Origin: DASSUW01 sp036257565
GTDB taxonomy: Bacteria > Actinomycetota > Thermoleophilia > Solirubrobacterales > Solirubrobacteraceae
Reading direction: 5' to 3'
Length of the DNA: 64,000 bases
NCBI GenBank assembly: GCA_036257565.1
Contig: DATAFH010000056.1
Coordinates: forward strand, 1-64,000
Positions within the stretch are counted from its first letter, which is position 1, and every line of letters begins with the position of its first letter. A model generated the notes under the pieces. The model saw only the letters and a list, made by a program, of their open reading frames with translations, did not search any database and was not told where the DNA came from. Shown in pieces: positions 16,348 through 23,283 of the stretch. The position numbers were made by a program, and so were the translations under genes.

Positions 16348-17283
16348 ATGACGACGAGATCCGAGCAGCCCGACATGCACGAGCACACGGTTCTGATCAC
16401 CGGTGCGACCGCCGGCATCGGCTACCAGACGGCGCGCGCGCTCGCACAGCGCGGGGCACAGGTGATCATCACCGGCCGTGATGCCGGCCGTGGTGAGCAG
16501 GCCGCCGCAGCGATCGGGAGCGAACGCGGCCACAGCACGGTGCGATTCCTGCGCGCCGACCACTCGACCGTGGGCGGCAACCAAGCACTCGCCGACCGCG
16601 TGCGAGCCGCGTTCCCGAGTCTCGACGTGCTCGTAAACAACGTCGGCGGCGCCTACGCGACCCGTTGGGAGACCGCCGACGGCTACGAGGCCACGCTGGC
16701 GATCAACGTCGTCGGGCCGTTCGCGCTGACCGCCGAACTGGTCCCCCTACTGCAAGCGAACGCGCCCGCGCGCTGCATCAACGTCGTCTCGGCCGCATAC
16801 CGGATGTGCAAACGCGACCCGTTCGAGGACGTGCAGTCGAGCGAGCGCTACGCCGGTGCCGAGGCCTACGCGCATACCAAGCTGCTGAACATGCTCTTCA
16901 CCTTCGCACTCGCGAAGCAGCTGACAGCCGAGCGGGTGACGGTGAACGCCGTGCATCCCGGCCTGTCCTGGACGCAGATGACGCAATCGATGACCCCGGA
17001 GACGATGGGGTTCCCCAAGCCGCTGTGGCCGGTTCTGCGGCTGCTCCAGCGTGCCGGATCGCCCGTCAGGGCCGGCAGGCGCGTCGCCTCACTCGCCTGC
17101 TCCCCACAGCTGGGCTCGTATACGGGCGAGTACTTCACGGGCGGCGCCAGGCCCAAGCGCCTCTCGCCCCGCGAGCTCGACGGCGCAAACCAGGAGCGGG
17201 CGTGGGAGCTCGCAGCTCAGCTGGTCGCCGATGCGCCGACCGACCGCCAGGCACACCCGACCGAACGCGTGGTGAGCGCGTGA
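16348..17283 (+). CDS. SDR oxidoreductase, retinol-dehydrogenase-like
   Basis: A 311-residue SDR. It has VLITGATAGIGYQTARALAQ (TGxxxGIG), ITGRDAGRGEQAA (an Arg typical of NADP use), LDVLVNNVGGAY (NNxG), a catalytic Ser in INVVSAAYRM and YAHTK for the Tyr and Lys, so the catalytic set is complete. The length and C-terminal part resemble the retinol dehydrogenase/light-dependent protochlorophyllide-reductase-like group, so a lipid or carbonyl substrate is plausible. ATG 16348 lies right after the previous stop. The stop overlaps the next start (TGATG). Confidence 0.85.
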   Translation: MTTRSEQPDMHEHTVLITGATAGIGYQTARALAQRGAQVIITGRDAGRGEQAAAAIGSERGHSTVRFLRADHSTVGGNQALADRVRAAFPSLDVLVNNVGGAYATRWETADGYEATLAINVVGPFALTAELVPLLQANAPARCINVVSAAYRMCKRDPFEDVQSSERYAGAEAYAHTKLLNMLFTFALAKQLTAERVTVNAVHPGLSWTQMTQSMTPETMGFPKPLWPVLRLLQRAGSPVRAGRRVASLACSPQLGSYTGEYFTGGARPKRLSPRELDGANQERAWELAAQLVADAPTDRQAHPTERVVSA

Positions 17284-18206
17284 TGCGCTTCGCGTACGTC
17301 TACTTCATGAAGCCCGAACCAGACCGAGTACGCGCGATCGCGCCGCACCATGCCGCGTACTGGCAACAGCTCGCGCTTCGCGACTACCGCGGCGGCCCGT
17401 TCGCAGACCGATCTGGCGGACTGATCACCTTCGCCACCGAGTCACCCGAACGCGTCGAAGAACTCGTAGCGGGGGACCCCTTCCTTCGCGAACGGCTGCT
17501 CGAGCGGCATGCGATCAAGGAGTGGATCGTCGACACCGGTCCAGCCTCGCCGCGGACCGTCCACGTACGCGGACCGCGGCCCACGTCAAGGCAGTTGCTC
17601 CATGAATTGCGGGACGTGGCGGTCGCCGTACCGCTTGCGCTGGTGGCGCCCCTCATCAGACCCTGGCACGCACGCTGGGGCGCTTCCGACGACGAGGTCG
17701 CCGCCTCGATGCCAGGCGATGAACTTGTCCCCGGCTGTCAGGTCAACTGGACGCGGGCGATCACGATCGAAGCCGCGCCCGAGTCGGTGTGGCCGTGGCT
17801 CGCCCAGGTCGGGTTCGGAAAAGCCGGCTTCTACTCCAACGACCTGCTCGACAACGTTGCGCACCCGAGCGCCGACCGCATCGATCCGCAGCTTCAGCGC
17901 GTACGCATCGGGGATTGGGTTCCGATGTTCAGCAAGGTCGACGCGACCACCGCCTTCAGGGTGCACTCCTTAAAGCCGCGGGAGTGTCTGGTATGGAGCA
18001 AGCCTGACAGCACCTGGGCGTGGACGCTCGCGCCGCTGCCACGGCGCCGCACCCGGCTCGTGACACGTCTTCGGCAGCGCTACGACTGGAGCGCGCCCGG
18101 CGGCGCGCTCGTCAGCGTCGCCCTGATCGAGCTCGGCGACTTCCCGATGATGCGGCGGATGCTGAAGGGCATCAAGGAGCGTGCAGAAGCCGCCGGCGCA
18201 AGCTGA
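17283..18206 (+). CDS. YCII-like / SRPBCC fusion protein
   Basis: A 307-residue protein made of two domains. Residues 1-85 (RFAYVYFMKPEPDRVRAIAP, HHAAYWQQLAL and PFLRERLLERHAIKEWIV) match YCII-related ferredoxin-like domains. Residues about 150-300 (VNWTRAITIEAAPESVWPWL, AQVGFGKAGFYSNDLLDN, RIGDWVPMF) match SRPBCC/polyketide-cyclase-like ligand-binding folds. The two are joined by a hydrophobic, proline-containing linker. YCII domains may have lyase or dehydrochlorinase-like activity and SRPBCC domains bind lipids; the combination is unusual. ATG 17283 overlaps the SDR stop, so it is the last gene of the CoA-binding/SDR unit. Confidence 0.7.
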   Translation: MRFAYVYFMKPEPDRVRAIAPHHAAYWQQLALRDYRGGPFADRSGGLITFATESPERVEELVAGDPFLRERLLERHAIKEWIVDTGPASPRTVHVRGPRPTSRQLLHELRDVAVAVPLALVAPLIRPWHARWGASDDEVAASMPGDELVPGCQVNWTRAITIEAAPESVWPWLAQVGFGKAGFYSNDLLDNVAHPSADRIDPQLQRVRIGDWVPMFSKVDATTAFRVHSLKPRECLVWSKPDSTWAWTLAPLPRRRTRLVTRLRQRYDWSAPGGALVSVALIELGDFPMMRRMLKGIKERAEAAGAS

Positions 18207-18398
18207 ACCCTGCGCGCGTGCCCTGCTCCTCTTGCCTGAGACTGCCGGGTAACTCTGGTGTGGCGCGTCGCGGCAATGAAATCTCCAATGACGGGAGCGT
18301 CTCGGGCCTCGGCGCCCGCCTACCGGGACGGTCACGTGGAGCCTCCCGCTCCAGCTGCCAGGCAGCAAGATCCCGTGACCTGAGCGGCGTTTCGCCCC

Positions 18399-19364
18399 TC
18401 ACACGGTGATGACGATCTTACCTTGGGTGTGTCCTTCTCCCTGGTGCCGAAGGGCTTCCGGGACCTCACTCAACTCGTAGCGCCGATCGATCACCGGCGC
18501 GAACTTCTTGGCCTCGACGAGCTCCTTGAGAACAGCCAGGTCCTCCCGGTTGTGCCTCACGACGAACACCCGCATCCGCTGGCGCACGAACGGCGACAGC
18601 AGGAGCGCCTTGATCTGACGAGCGAGCCCAAACCAACGACCGAGGTCGCGCACGCCGACCAGGACGTACGTGCCCCGCCGCGTCAGCGCTCGCCGGCAGT
18701 CCGACAGCGAACGGCTCCCAATCAGGTCGAGCATTACGTCGTAGCGCTGCTCGGCCTGGGTGAAGTCCTCCTTCGTGTAGTCGATGACGTAGTCGGCGCC
18801 GATCGACCGGACGAGGTCCACGTTCCTCGTGCTGCACACGCCGGTCACGTCGGCTCCGAACGACTTCGCGATCTGCACGGCGAACGTGCCGACGCCGCCC
18901 GATGCACCGTTGATCAACACCCTCTGCCCCGCCTGCACCTTCCCCTGATCGCGAACGGCTGCGAGGGCGGTGAACGCGGAGTCTCCGACCGCCGCCGATT
19001 GCTCGAACGTGAGGTTGGCCGGCTTCGGCAGCAGGCTGCTCTCCGCGGCGCGGGCATACTCGGCGAAGGCGCCCCGGCACCAGCCGAACACCTCATCGCC
19101 CGCTCGAAACTGCTTGACGTTTCTGCCGACCGCCTCAACCTGACCGGCGATATCGAGTCCCGGTACCGGGCGCCTGGGCTTACGCAGGCCGAACACCGCG
19201 CGCATGACGTACGGCACGCCCCTCACGAGGTGCCAGTCGCCGATATTGACAGCCGCCGCCCGCACCCGCACGAGCACCTCGTCGTCCTTGACGACCGGCC
19301 TGTCGATGGCTCGGAGCTCCAGGACATCAGGGGAGCCGTACTTGTCTTGGACGATCGCCTTCAT
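18399..19364 (-). CDS. NAD(P)-dependent MDR-family oxidoreductase
   Basis: A 321-residue medium-chain dehydrogenase/reductase of the quinone-oxidoreductase-like type. The N-terminal GroES-like part has DEVLVRVRAAAVNIGDWHLV and VPGLDIAGQVEAVG; the Rossmann part has VLINGASGGVGTFAVQIAKS. The zinc-ligand cysteines of alcohol dehydrogenases are not seen, in line with the zinc-free branch. It probably reduces alpha,beta-unsaturated carbonyls or quinones with NADPH. ATG 19364 is chosen over an ATG 27 nt upstream because AGGAG lies at good spacing. It is convergent with the YCII-SRPBCC gene. Confidence 0.85.
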   Translation of the reverse strand: MKAIVQDKYGSPDVLELRAIDRPVVKDDEVLVRVRAAAVNIGDWHLVRGVPYVMRAVFGLRKPRRPVPGLDIAGQVEAVGRNVKQFRAGDEVFGWCRGAFAEYARAAESSLLPKPANLTFEQSAAVGDSAFTALAAVRDQGKVQAGQRVLINGASGGVGTFAVQIAKSFGADVTGVCSTRNVDLVRSIGADYVIDYTKEDFTQAEQRYDVMLDLIGSRSLSDCRRALTRRGTYVLVGVRDLGRWFGLARQIKALLLSPFVRQRMRVFVVRHNREDLAVLKELVEAKKFAPVIDRRYELSEVPEALRHQGEGHTQGKIVITV

Positions 19365-20250
19365 CGCGTTCTCCTGGCCATCGCCAAACATGGTGCTTCT
19401 CCTTGGAAGTCCCAGTTACCCCGGGCCGATGGCTGGCCCGACTCTACCCGGCGGGGTTTCCGGGCCGCTGGGCCGGCCGCCCGCTGGAGCGTCAGGCAAC
19501 CGCTCGGTGCAGGTACCGACTCCCGGCCCGAGCAGCGGCCGCGTTCCGTCTTGCCGAGCCGCGCTTCCGCTCGCCCTCGTTGCGAGCGCATCCGAGGCTG
19601 GTTTGACACGCCCGAAATGGACGGAGGCTGTCGCACAAACTCCGAGCCTTGGAGAAATCAACAACCGCGGGCTCGTGCAGCGCCGTTGTGCCTACGGCGC
19701 CATGCCGTTTCAGGGCGCGTCTCCCGGCCCGCTCAGTGGACTCGTTGGACGAACCGACAACGAACAGCCGCCGACGCGGATTTATGCGACAGCCTCGACG
19801 ACGAGCAGGCGCCCGCCGTCGCGCGATCGGCGCTCGTCCCGCTCCTGCATTTGTGGAGAGCAGTAGCGAGACCCTCATTGCTCGTATCCATGCAACTCGG
19901 ACGCGCCAGCGGTCATCTCCCGCACCCGCGGCGCGTTCCTCCTTTCGTGAACGCAAGCGAGCGTCGCCGAGTTCAGGCGTCGCCCTGGACGTGGATCTCA
20001 AGGCGTCCGTCGAGCGCATCGCGCTCGAGGGTCGAGAGGCCCGTGTTGATCTCCTGTCTCGATGTGCGCCCGGCGTTTCCGATGACGACGGAAATCGTGG
20101 TCACTTCGTCTCTAACAAGCCGCGAACGCCCATCAGCACTGGGCTTTCGGTCTCCAACTCGAATTACACAGGGCCTAGGTGCCCAATCGAGTACCCGTTG
20201 ATCGCCTCGCCGACGCGGTCCGAGAAGCAGTAAATCGCGCAACTCTGCGG
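19365..20250. other. 886-bp gene-poor island end
   Basis: No frame here has recognisable motifs, a convincing ribosome binding site or consistent codon use. A minus-strand frame at 19973-20242 is the least random-looking but has no family signature. The right end runs directly into the tRNA-Phe att core. It may hold decayed island genes or integrase-binding arms. Confidence 0.5.
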
Positions 20251-20302
20251 GTTTCCGATGGCGAGACCCGGACTCGAACCGGGGACACCACGATTTTCAG
20301 TC
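20251..20302 (-). repeat. att core at the intact tRNA-Phe gene
   Basis: This 52-bp block, made of the 3' half of tRNA-Phe and 8 bp of flank, is repeated exactly at 7647-7698 and in degenerate form at 771-819, all in the same orientation. It marks the chromosomal side of the integrated islands. Confidence 0.8.
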
Positions 20303-20331
20303 GTGTGCTCTACCAACTGAGCTATCTCGCC
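20259..20331 (-). tRNA. tRNA-Phe(GAA)
   Basis: A complete 73-nt cloverleaf: 7-bp acceptor stem GGCGAGA/TCTCGCC with discriminator A, D arm AGCTCAGTTGGTAGAGC, anticodon stem CACGA/TCGTG with loop CTGAAAA giving anticodon GAA, and T arm CCGGGTTCGAGTCCGG-like. CCA is not encoded. It is the intact target gene whose 3' half is duplicated at the island junctions. Confidence 0.95.
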
Positions 20332-20347
20332 GTGGCGGCAAGAGAGC

Positions 20348-21121
20348 CTAGCGCGGCGTTGCGAGCCAGAGGAACCGGCGGGACTGCGGGTTCCAGGGGC
20401 CACGGTCGTAGTCGCCGAAGCGCTCGGTGACCCGCAGGCCGGCGGCGTCGAGCAGCAACTCGAGTTCCTCCGGGAAGTAGATGTGCCAGTCGAGGTCGGC
20501 GATGCGGTGCTCGACGCGGCCGTCCTCGCGGTGGATCTCGTAGCGGTTCGTCGAGTGGAGTGTCTGGGTCGCCGGATCGTACGTGTCCGTGTAGCTGCGC
20601 AGGAAGCGGGCGACGCCGTGGTCGGGTGCCGGGTGGTCGGCGTCGGCTCGCAGCGGAGGACACGGCTCGATGGCCTCGGAGAGGAAGTCGTAGTGGGGGG
20701 CGACGAGGTCGAAGGCGAGGGTGCCGCCCGGGGCGAGCAGCGACCGCACCGCGCTCAGGCACGCCATCCGGTCCTCGCGCGCCGCCAGGTAGGCGAGGGA
20801 GTTGAAGGAGACCATCACGAGGTCGAACGCCTCGCCGTCGAGCCCGGGCGCGCGCATGTCGGCTTCGACCACGCGGAGCGCGCTCCCCGGCGATGGCAGC
20901 CGCGACCGCAGCCGATCGAGGAACGGCGCGCTGCTGTCCAGCGCCACGATCTCGTCGGCGATCCCGAGCTCGGCGAGTGGCAGCGTGAGCCGGCCCGTGC
21001 CGCAGGCGAGCTCGAGCAGCCGCCGCGGCGCGCGCTCGCGCAGCACCGCCGTCCAGAACGCGAGGTCGAACGCCGGGTCGTCGGCGTTCTCGAGCTCGTA
21101 GAGCTCGGGGTCATCCCACAT
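20348..21121 (-). CDS. class I SAM-dependent methyltransferase
   Basis: A 257-residue methyltransferase. Motif I is RRLLELACGTGRLTLPLAEL, motif II EIVALDSSAPFLDRL, motif III LRVVEADMRAPGL and motif IV FDLVMVSFNSLAYL, in the expected order for the class I fold. The substrate is not evident. ATG 21121 overlaps the end of the MFS gene by 11 nt, which fixes the start and shows co-transcription with the MFS and DUF5317 genes. It ends about 16 bp from the tRNA-Phe gene, so this unit is the first backbone gene block beside the integration site. Confidence 0.85.
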   Translation of the reverse strand: MWDDPELYELENADDPAFDLAFWTAVLRERAPRRLLELACGTGRLTLPLAELGIADEIVALDSSAPFLDRLRSRLPSPGSALRVVEADMRAPGLDGEAFDLVMVSFNSLAYLAAREDRMACLSAVRSLLAPGGTLAFDLVAPHYDFLSEAIEPCPPLRADADHPAPDHGVARFLRSYTDTYDPATQTLHSTNRYEIHREDGRVEHRIADLDWHIYFPEELELLLDAAGLRVTERFGDYDRGPWNPQSRRFLWLATPR

Positions 21122-22331
21122 GGGCGAGACCCGCGGGCGGGGCGGAAGGGGCGGGCCAGGCGGCGCGCATTCGAGGGCTCGAGATCGCGATGACGCCCAG
21201 CATGCCAACTCCTGCGAGCGCGAACGTCGTCTGCACGCCGCCGAACGAGATCAGCACGCTCGCTGCGACGAACGACGCCGCGAAGGCCAGCGACGTGAGC
21301 GCCTTCTGCAGCGCGAACACGCGCCCGTGCAGGGCGTCGGGCACCGCGTGGCCGAGCAGCAGCCGGTCGTGCACGAGCGCGAACCCGTTGCCGAAGCCGC
21401 CGAGCGCGAACACCGGCAGCAGGAGCCAGAGCGTCGGCGCCAGCCCGCAAAGAACGAGGTCGGCGGCCATGCACGCGAGTCCCGCGAGGTACGCCCGCCG
21501 CCACTGGAAGGCGTGCGTGAAGCGCGCCGTCAGCGAGCCGAGCACCGTCCCGGCGCCGTAGGCGGCGACGAGCGCGGCGAGGCCGGAGGCGCCCGAGCCC
21601 AGCACGTCGCGCGCGAGTAGCACCTCGCCGACGTTGGTCACTCCGGCGAACGCCACCGCCGCGGTCGAGCTGGCGAGCAGCAGCCGCACCTCGGAGCGCC
21701 CGCTGAGCGCGCGCACCCCGACCGACAGGTCGGTCCACAGCGAGCGGTACTCGGCGCGTGGTCCTGTCGGGCGACCCTGCGCGAGGCCGGCGAGCAGGAA
21801 CGCGGACACCGCGAACGAGATCGCGTTGGCGCCGAGGAGCACCGACGGCCCGACCACGGTCAGCAGCCCGGCGGCGAGCGCGGGGCCGGCCGTGAGCCCG
21901 ATGTCGTCGAGCGCGCCGTAGAGGCCGAGGACGGCCGGGCGGCGCTCGCGCGGCGCGAGGGTCGCGACGCCGGTCAGCGCGGCCGGCGTGAACAGCGCGG
22001 CGCCCGTGCCCGCCAGCGCTGCGGCGAGGATCAGCAGCGGCAGCGAGCCGCCGACGGCGGCGAGCGCGAAGGCGAACAGTCGCAAGAGGTCCGCGGCGAT
22101 CGCGCACGTGCGCCATCCGACCCGGTCGACCAGCGCGCCGAGCAGCGGCCCGATGAGGATCGCCGGCAGCAGGTCGGGCACGAGCACGGCGGTGACCGCC
22201 CAGGCCGAGCGTGTGTGCTCGTACGCGAGGAGCGGGAGCACGACGTGGGCGAGCCCCGACCCGAGGCACGACTGCGCGTGGGCGAGGAAGAAGCGCCGGC
22301 TCGGGGCGTCGACGATCGCCGCCCGCAGCAC
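21111..22331 (-). CDS. MFS transporter, EntS-like
   Basis: A 406-residue, 12-helix major facilitator. The loop 2-3 motif is GALVDRVGWRTCAIAADLLR, and the second half repeats a GFGNGFALVHDRLLLGHAVP / DALHGRVFALQ segment typical of the MFS_3 (enterobactin-exporter-like) subgroup. A drug or metabolite exporter is therefore more likely than an importer. GTG 22331 follows the DUF5317 stop directly, and the stop overlaps the methyltransferase start. The cargo is unknown; the methyltransferase may modify it or be unrelated. Confidence 0.8.
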   Translation of the reverse strand: MLRAAIVDAPSRRFFLAHAQSCLGSGLAHVVLPLLAYEHTRSAWAVTAVLVPDLLPAILIGPLLGALVDRVGWRTCAIAADLLRLFAFALAAVGGSLPLLILAAALAGTGAALFTPAALTGVATLAPRERRPAVLGLYGALDDIGLTAGPALAAGLLTVVGPSVLLGANAISFAVSAFLLAGLAQGRPTGPRAEYRSLWTDLSVGVRALSGRSEVRLLLASSTAAVAFAGVTNVGEVLLARDVLGSGASGLAALVAAYGAGTVLGSLTARFTHAFQWRRAYLAGLACMAADLVLCGLAPTLWLLLPVFALGGFGNGFALVHDRLLLGHAVPDALHGRVFALQKALTSLAFAASFVAASVLISFGGVQTTFALAGVGMLGVIAISSPRMRAAWPAPSAPPAGLAHVG

Positions 22332-22889
22332 TCAGGCTCCCGCGGGCACCGTGACCCGCCAGCGGCGCGGCACGAGCCGCGATCCGCCGACGCCGTGCAG
22401 CAGCACGAGCACGCCGGCGACGATCAGGGCGTCCCCGACGCTGTAGACGTTGTAGAGCGGGAACCAGTCCGGGGTCGCGAACACGTCGCCCAGGAACAGC
22501 AACCGCGGGTCCTCGACGGCGCCGGAGTTGACGAACCCCTCGGCGCCCGCCACGTGGCCGGCCAGCTCGGGGTCGGCCGGCATCACACCGCCGTTGGCGG
22601 CGATGGCCGCGAAGTTCAGGAGGCCGCCGAGGAGGATCACCGGCACGCCGGGCACCCGGCGGTTCGACCATGCGAAGGCCCCGAGCAGAGCGTAGCTGAG
22701 CAGGTGCGCGACCTCGTGCAGGTGCGCCGGGCCGCCGCCCGGGATCACGGAGATCACCACGACCTGGACGCCGATCCCCGCCAGCGCGAGCCACGGGCGC
22801 CGGAGCCGGAGGTCGGCGAGTGCCGTCAGTTTCCCGCGCGCGAGCGGGACGGTGAGCAGGCAGGCGATGAAGACCAGTCCGAGCAGCAT
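22332..22889 (-). CDS. DUF5317-family membrane protein
   Basis: A 185-residue membrane protein with about five helices: MLLGLVFIACLLTVPLARGK, LRRPWLALAGIGVQVVVISV, HEVAHLLSYALLGAFAW, GVPVILLGGLLNFAAIAANG and VYSVGDALIVAGVLVLLHGV. A conserved-looking central loop has GVMPADPELAG and a late one FLGDVFATPDWFPLYNVYS. These are DUF5317 features; the function is unknown. ATG 22889 is taken as start because upstream sequence in the frame is hydrophilic and arginine rich. It is the first gene of the DUF5317, MFS and methyltransferase operon. Confidence 0.75.
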   Translation of the reverse strand: MLLGLVFIACLLTVPLARGKLTALADLRLRRPWLALAGIGVQVVVISVIPGGGPAHLHEVAHLLSYALLGAFAWSNRRVPGVPVILLGGLLNFAAIAANGGVMPADPELAGHVAGAEGFVNSGAVEDPRLLFLGDVFATPDWFPLYNVYSVGDALIVAGVLVLLHGVGGSRLVPRRWRVTVPAGA

Positions 22890-23032
22890 CTCTCGACCGG
22901 CATCGGCGCGGCGCGTCGGGCGCTCACTCCAACAAGCGTCCAATTGCTCAGCATTGTCCTCGGGGGCGCCGATGAGTGCCGTGATTCAGGGCTTCCGGAA
23001 GGACCGGAGGCCACAGACAAGGAGGTCTCCAG

Positions 23033-23122
23033 ATGAAGGCACGCCTTTATCGCACCGCTCTGACCGTGAGCATCGTCGCCGTCCTCCTCGAGGGCCTCGG
23101 CGCCGGGTTCAAGTGGGGCTAG
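23033..23122 (+). CDS. 29-residue hydrophobic peptide
   Basis: ATG 23033 is preceded by a perfect AAGGAGGT at 7-nt spacing. It encodes a 29-residue peptide with a basic start (MKARLYRTA), a hydrophobic core (LTVSIVAVLLEGLGAG) and the end FKWG, stopping at TAG. The form is that of a tiny membrane peptide or a secreted signal peptide with a short mature tail. It is too short to assign. The strength of its ribosome binding site and its position upstream of a second mini-gene and a GGDEF-EAL gene argue that it is translated. Confidence 0.5.
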   Translation: MKARLYRTALTVSIVAVLLEGLGAGFKWG

Positions 23123-23187
23123 GACTCACGTCCTGCCGACCGCTCTGTTCCGCACCGACCCTTCGATCCATGGAGGAAACGACACAC

Positions 23188-23217
23188 ATGAAGGTTCTCT
23201 ACGGCCGTAAGTGGTAG
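23188..23217 (+). CDS. 9-residue leader-type peptide
   Basis: ATGAAGG... at 23188 encodes MKVLYGRKW and a TAG stop, with GGAGG about 10 nt ahead. An in-frame ATG at 23170 could give a 15-residue form starting MEETTH. The lysine-tryptophan end resembles the FKWG end of the preceding 29-residue peptide. A large hairpin starts 3 nt after the stop, so this looks like a leader peptide or a cis-acting translated element rather than an independent protein. Confidence 0.4.
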   Translation: MKVLYGRKW

Positions 23218-23220
23218 GCG

Positions 23221-23271
23221 GGAGGGTGCCGTGAGCCGCCGCAGGCGGCTCACCAGGGCAGGGCACCCTCC
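23221..23271 (+). promoter_or_regulatory. two-part hairpin between leader peptide and GGDEF-EAL gene
   Basis: GGAGGGTGCC (23221-23230) pairs with GGCACCCTCC (23262-23271), and immediately inside GTGAGCCGCC (23231-23240) pairs with GGCGGCTCAC (23244-23253). This gives 20 bp of perfect pairing with one 8-nt bulge. It ends 12 nt before the GGDEF-EAL start codon. It could be a terminator/attenuator (no T tract) or a translational control structure. Confidence 0.6.
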
Positions 23272-23283
23272 TCAACTCCGACC

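Noticed and set aside
19973..20242. Minus-strand open frame of 89 codons next to tRNA-Phe
   Set aside because: No ribosome binding site, no recognised motif, and it runs into the tRNA flank; kept only as a possibility within the gene-poor stretch.
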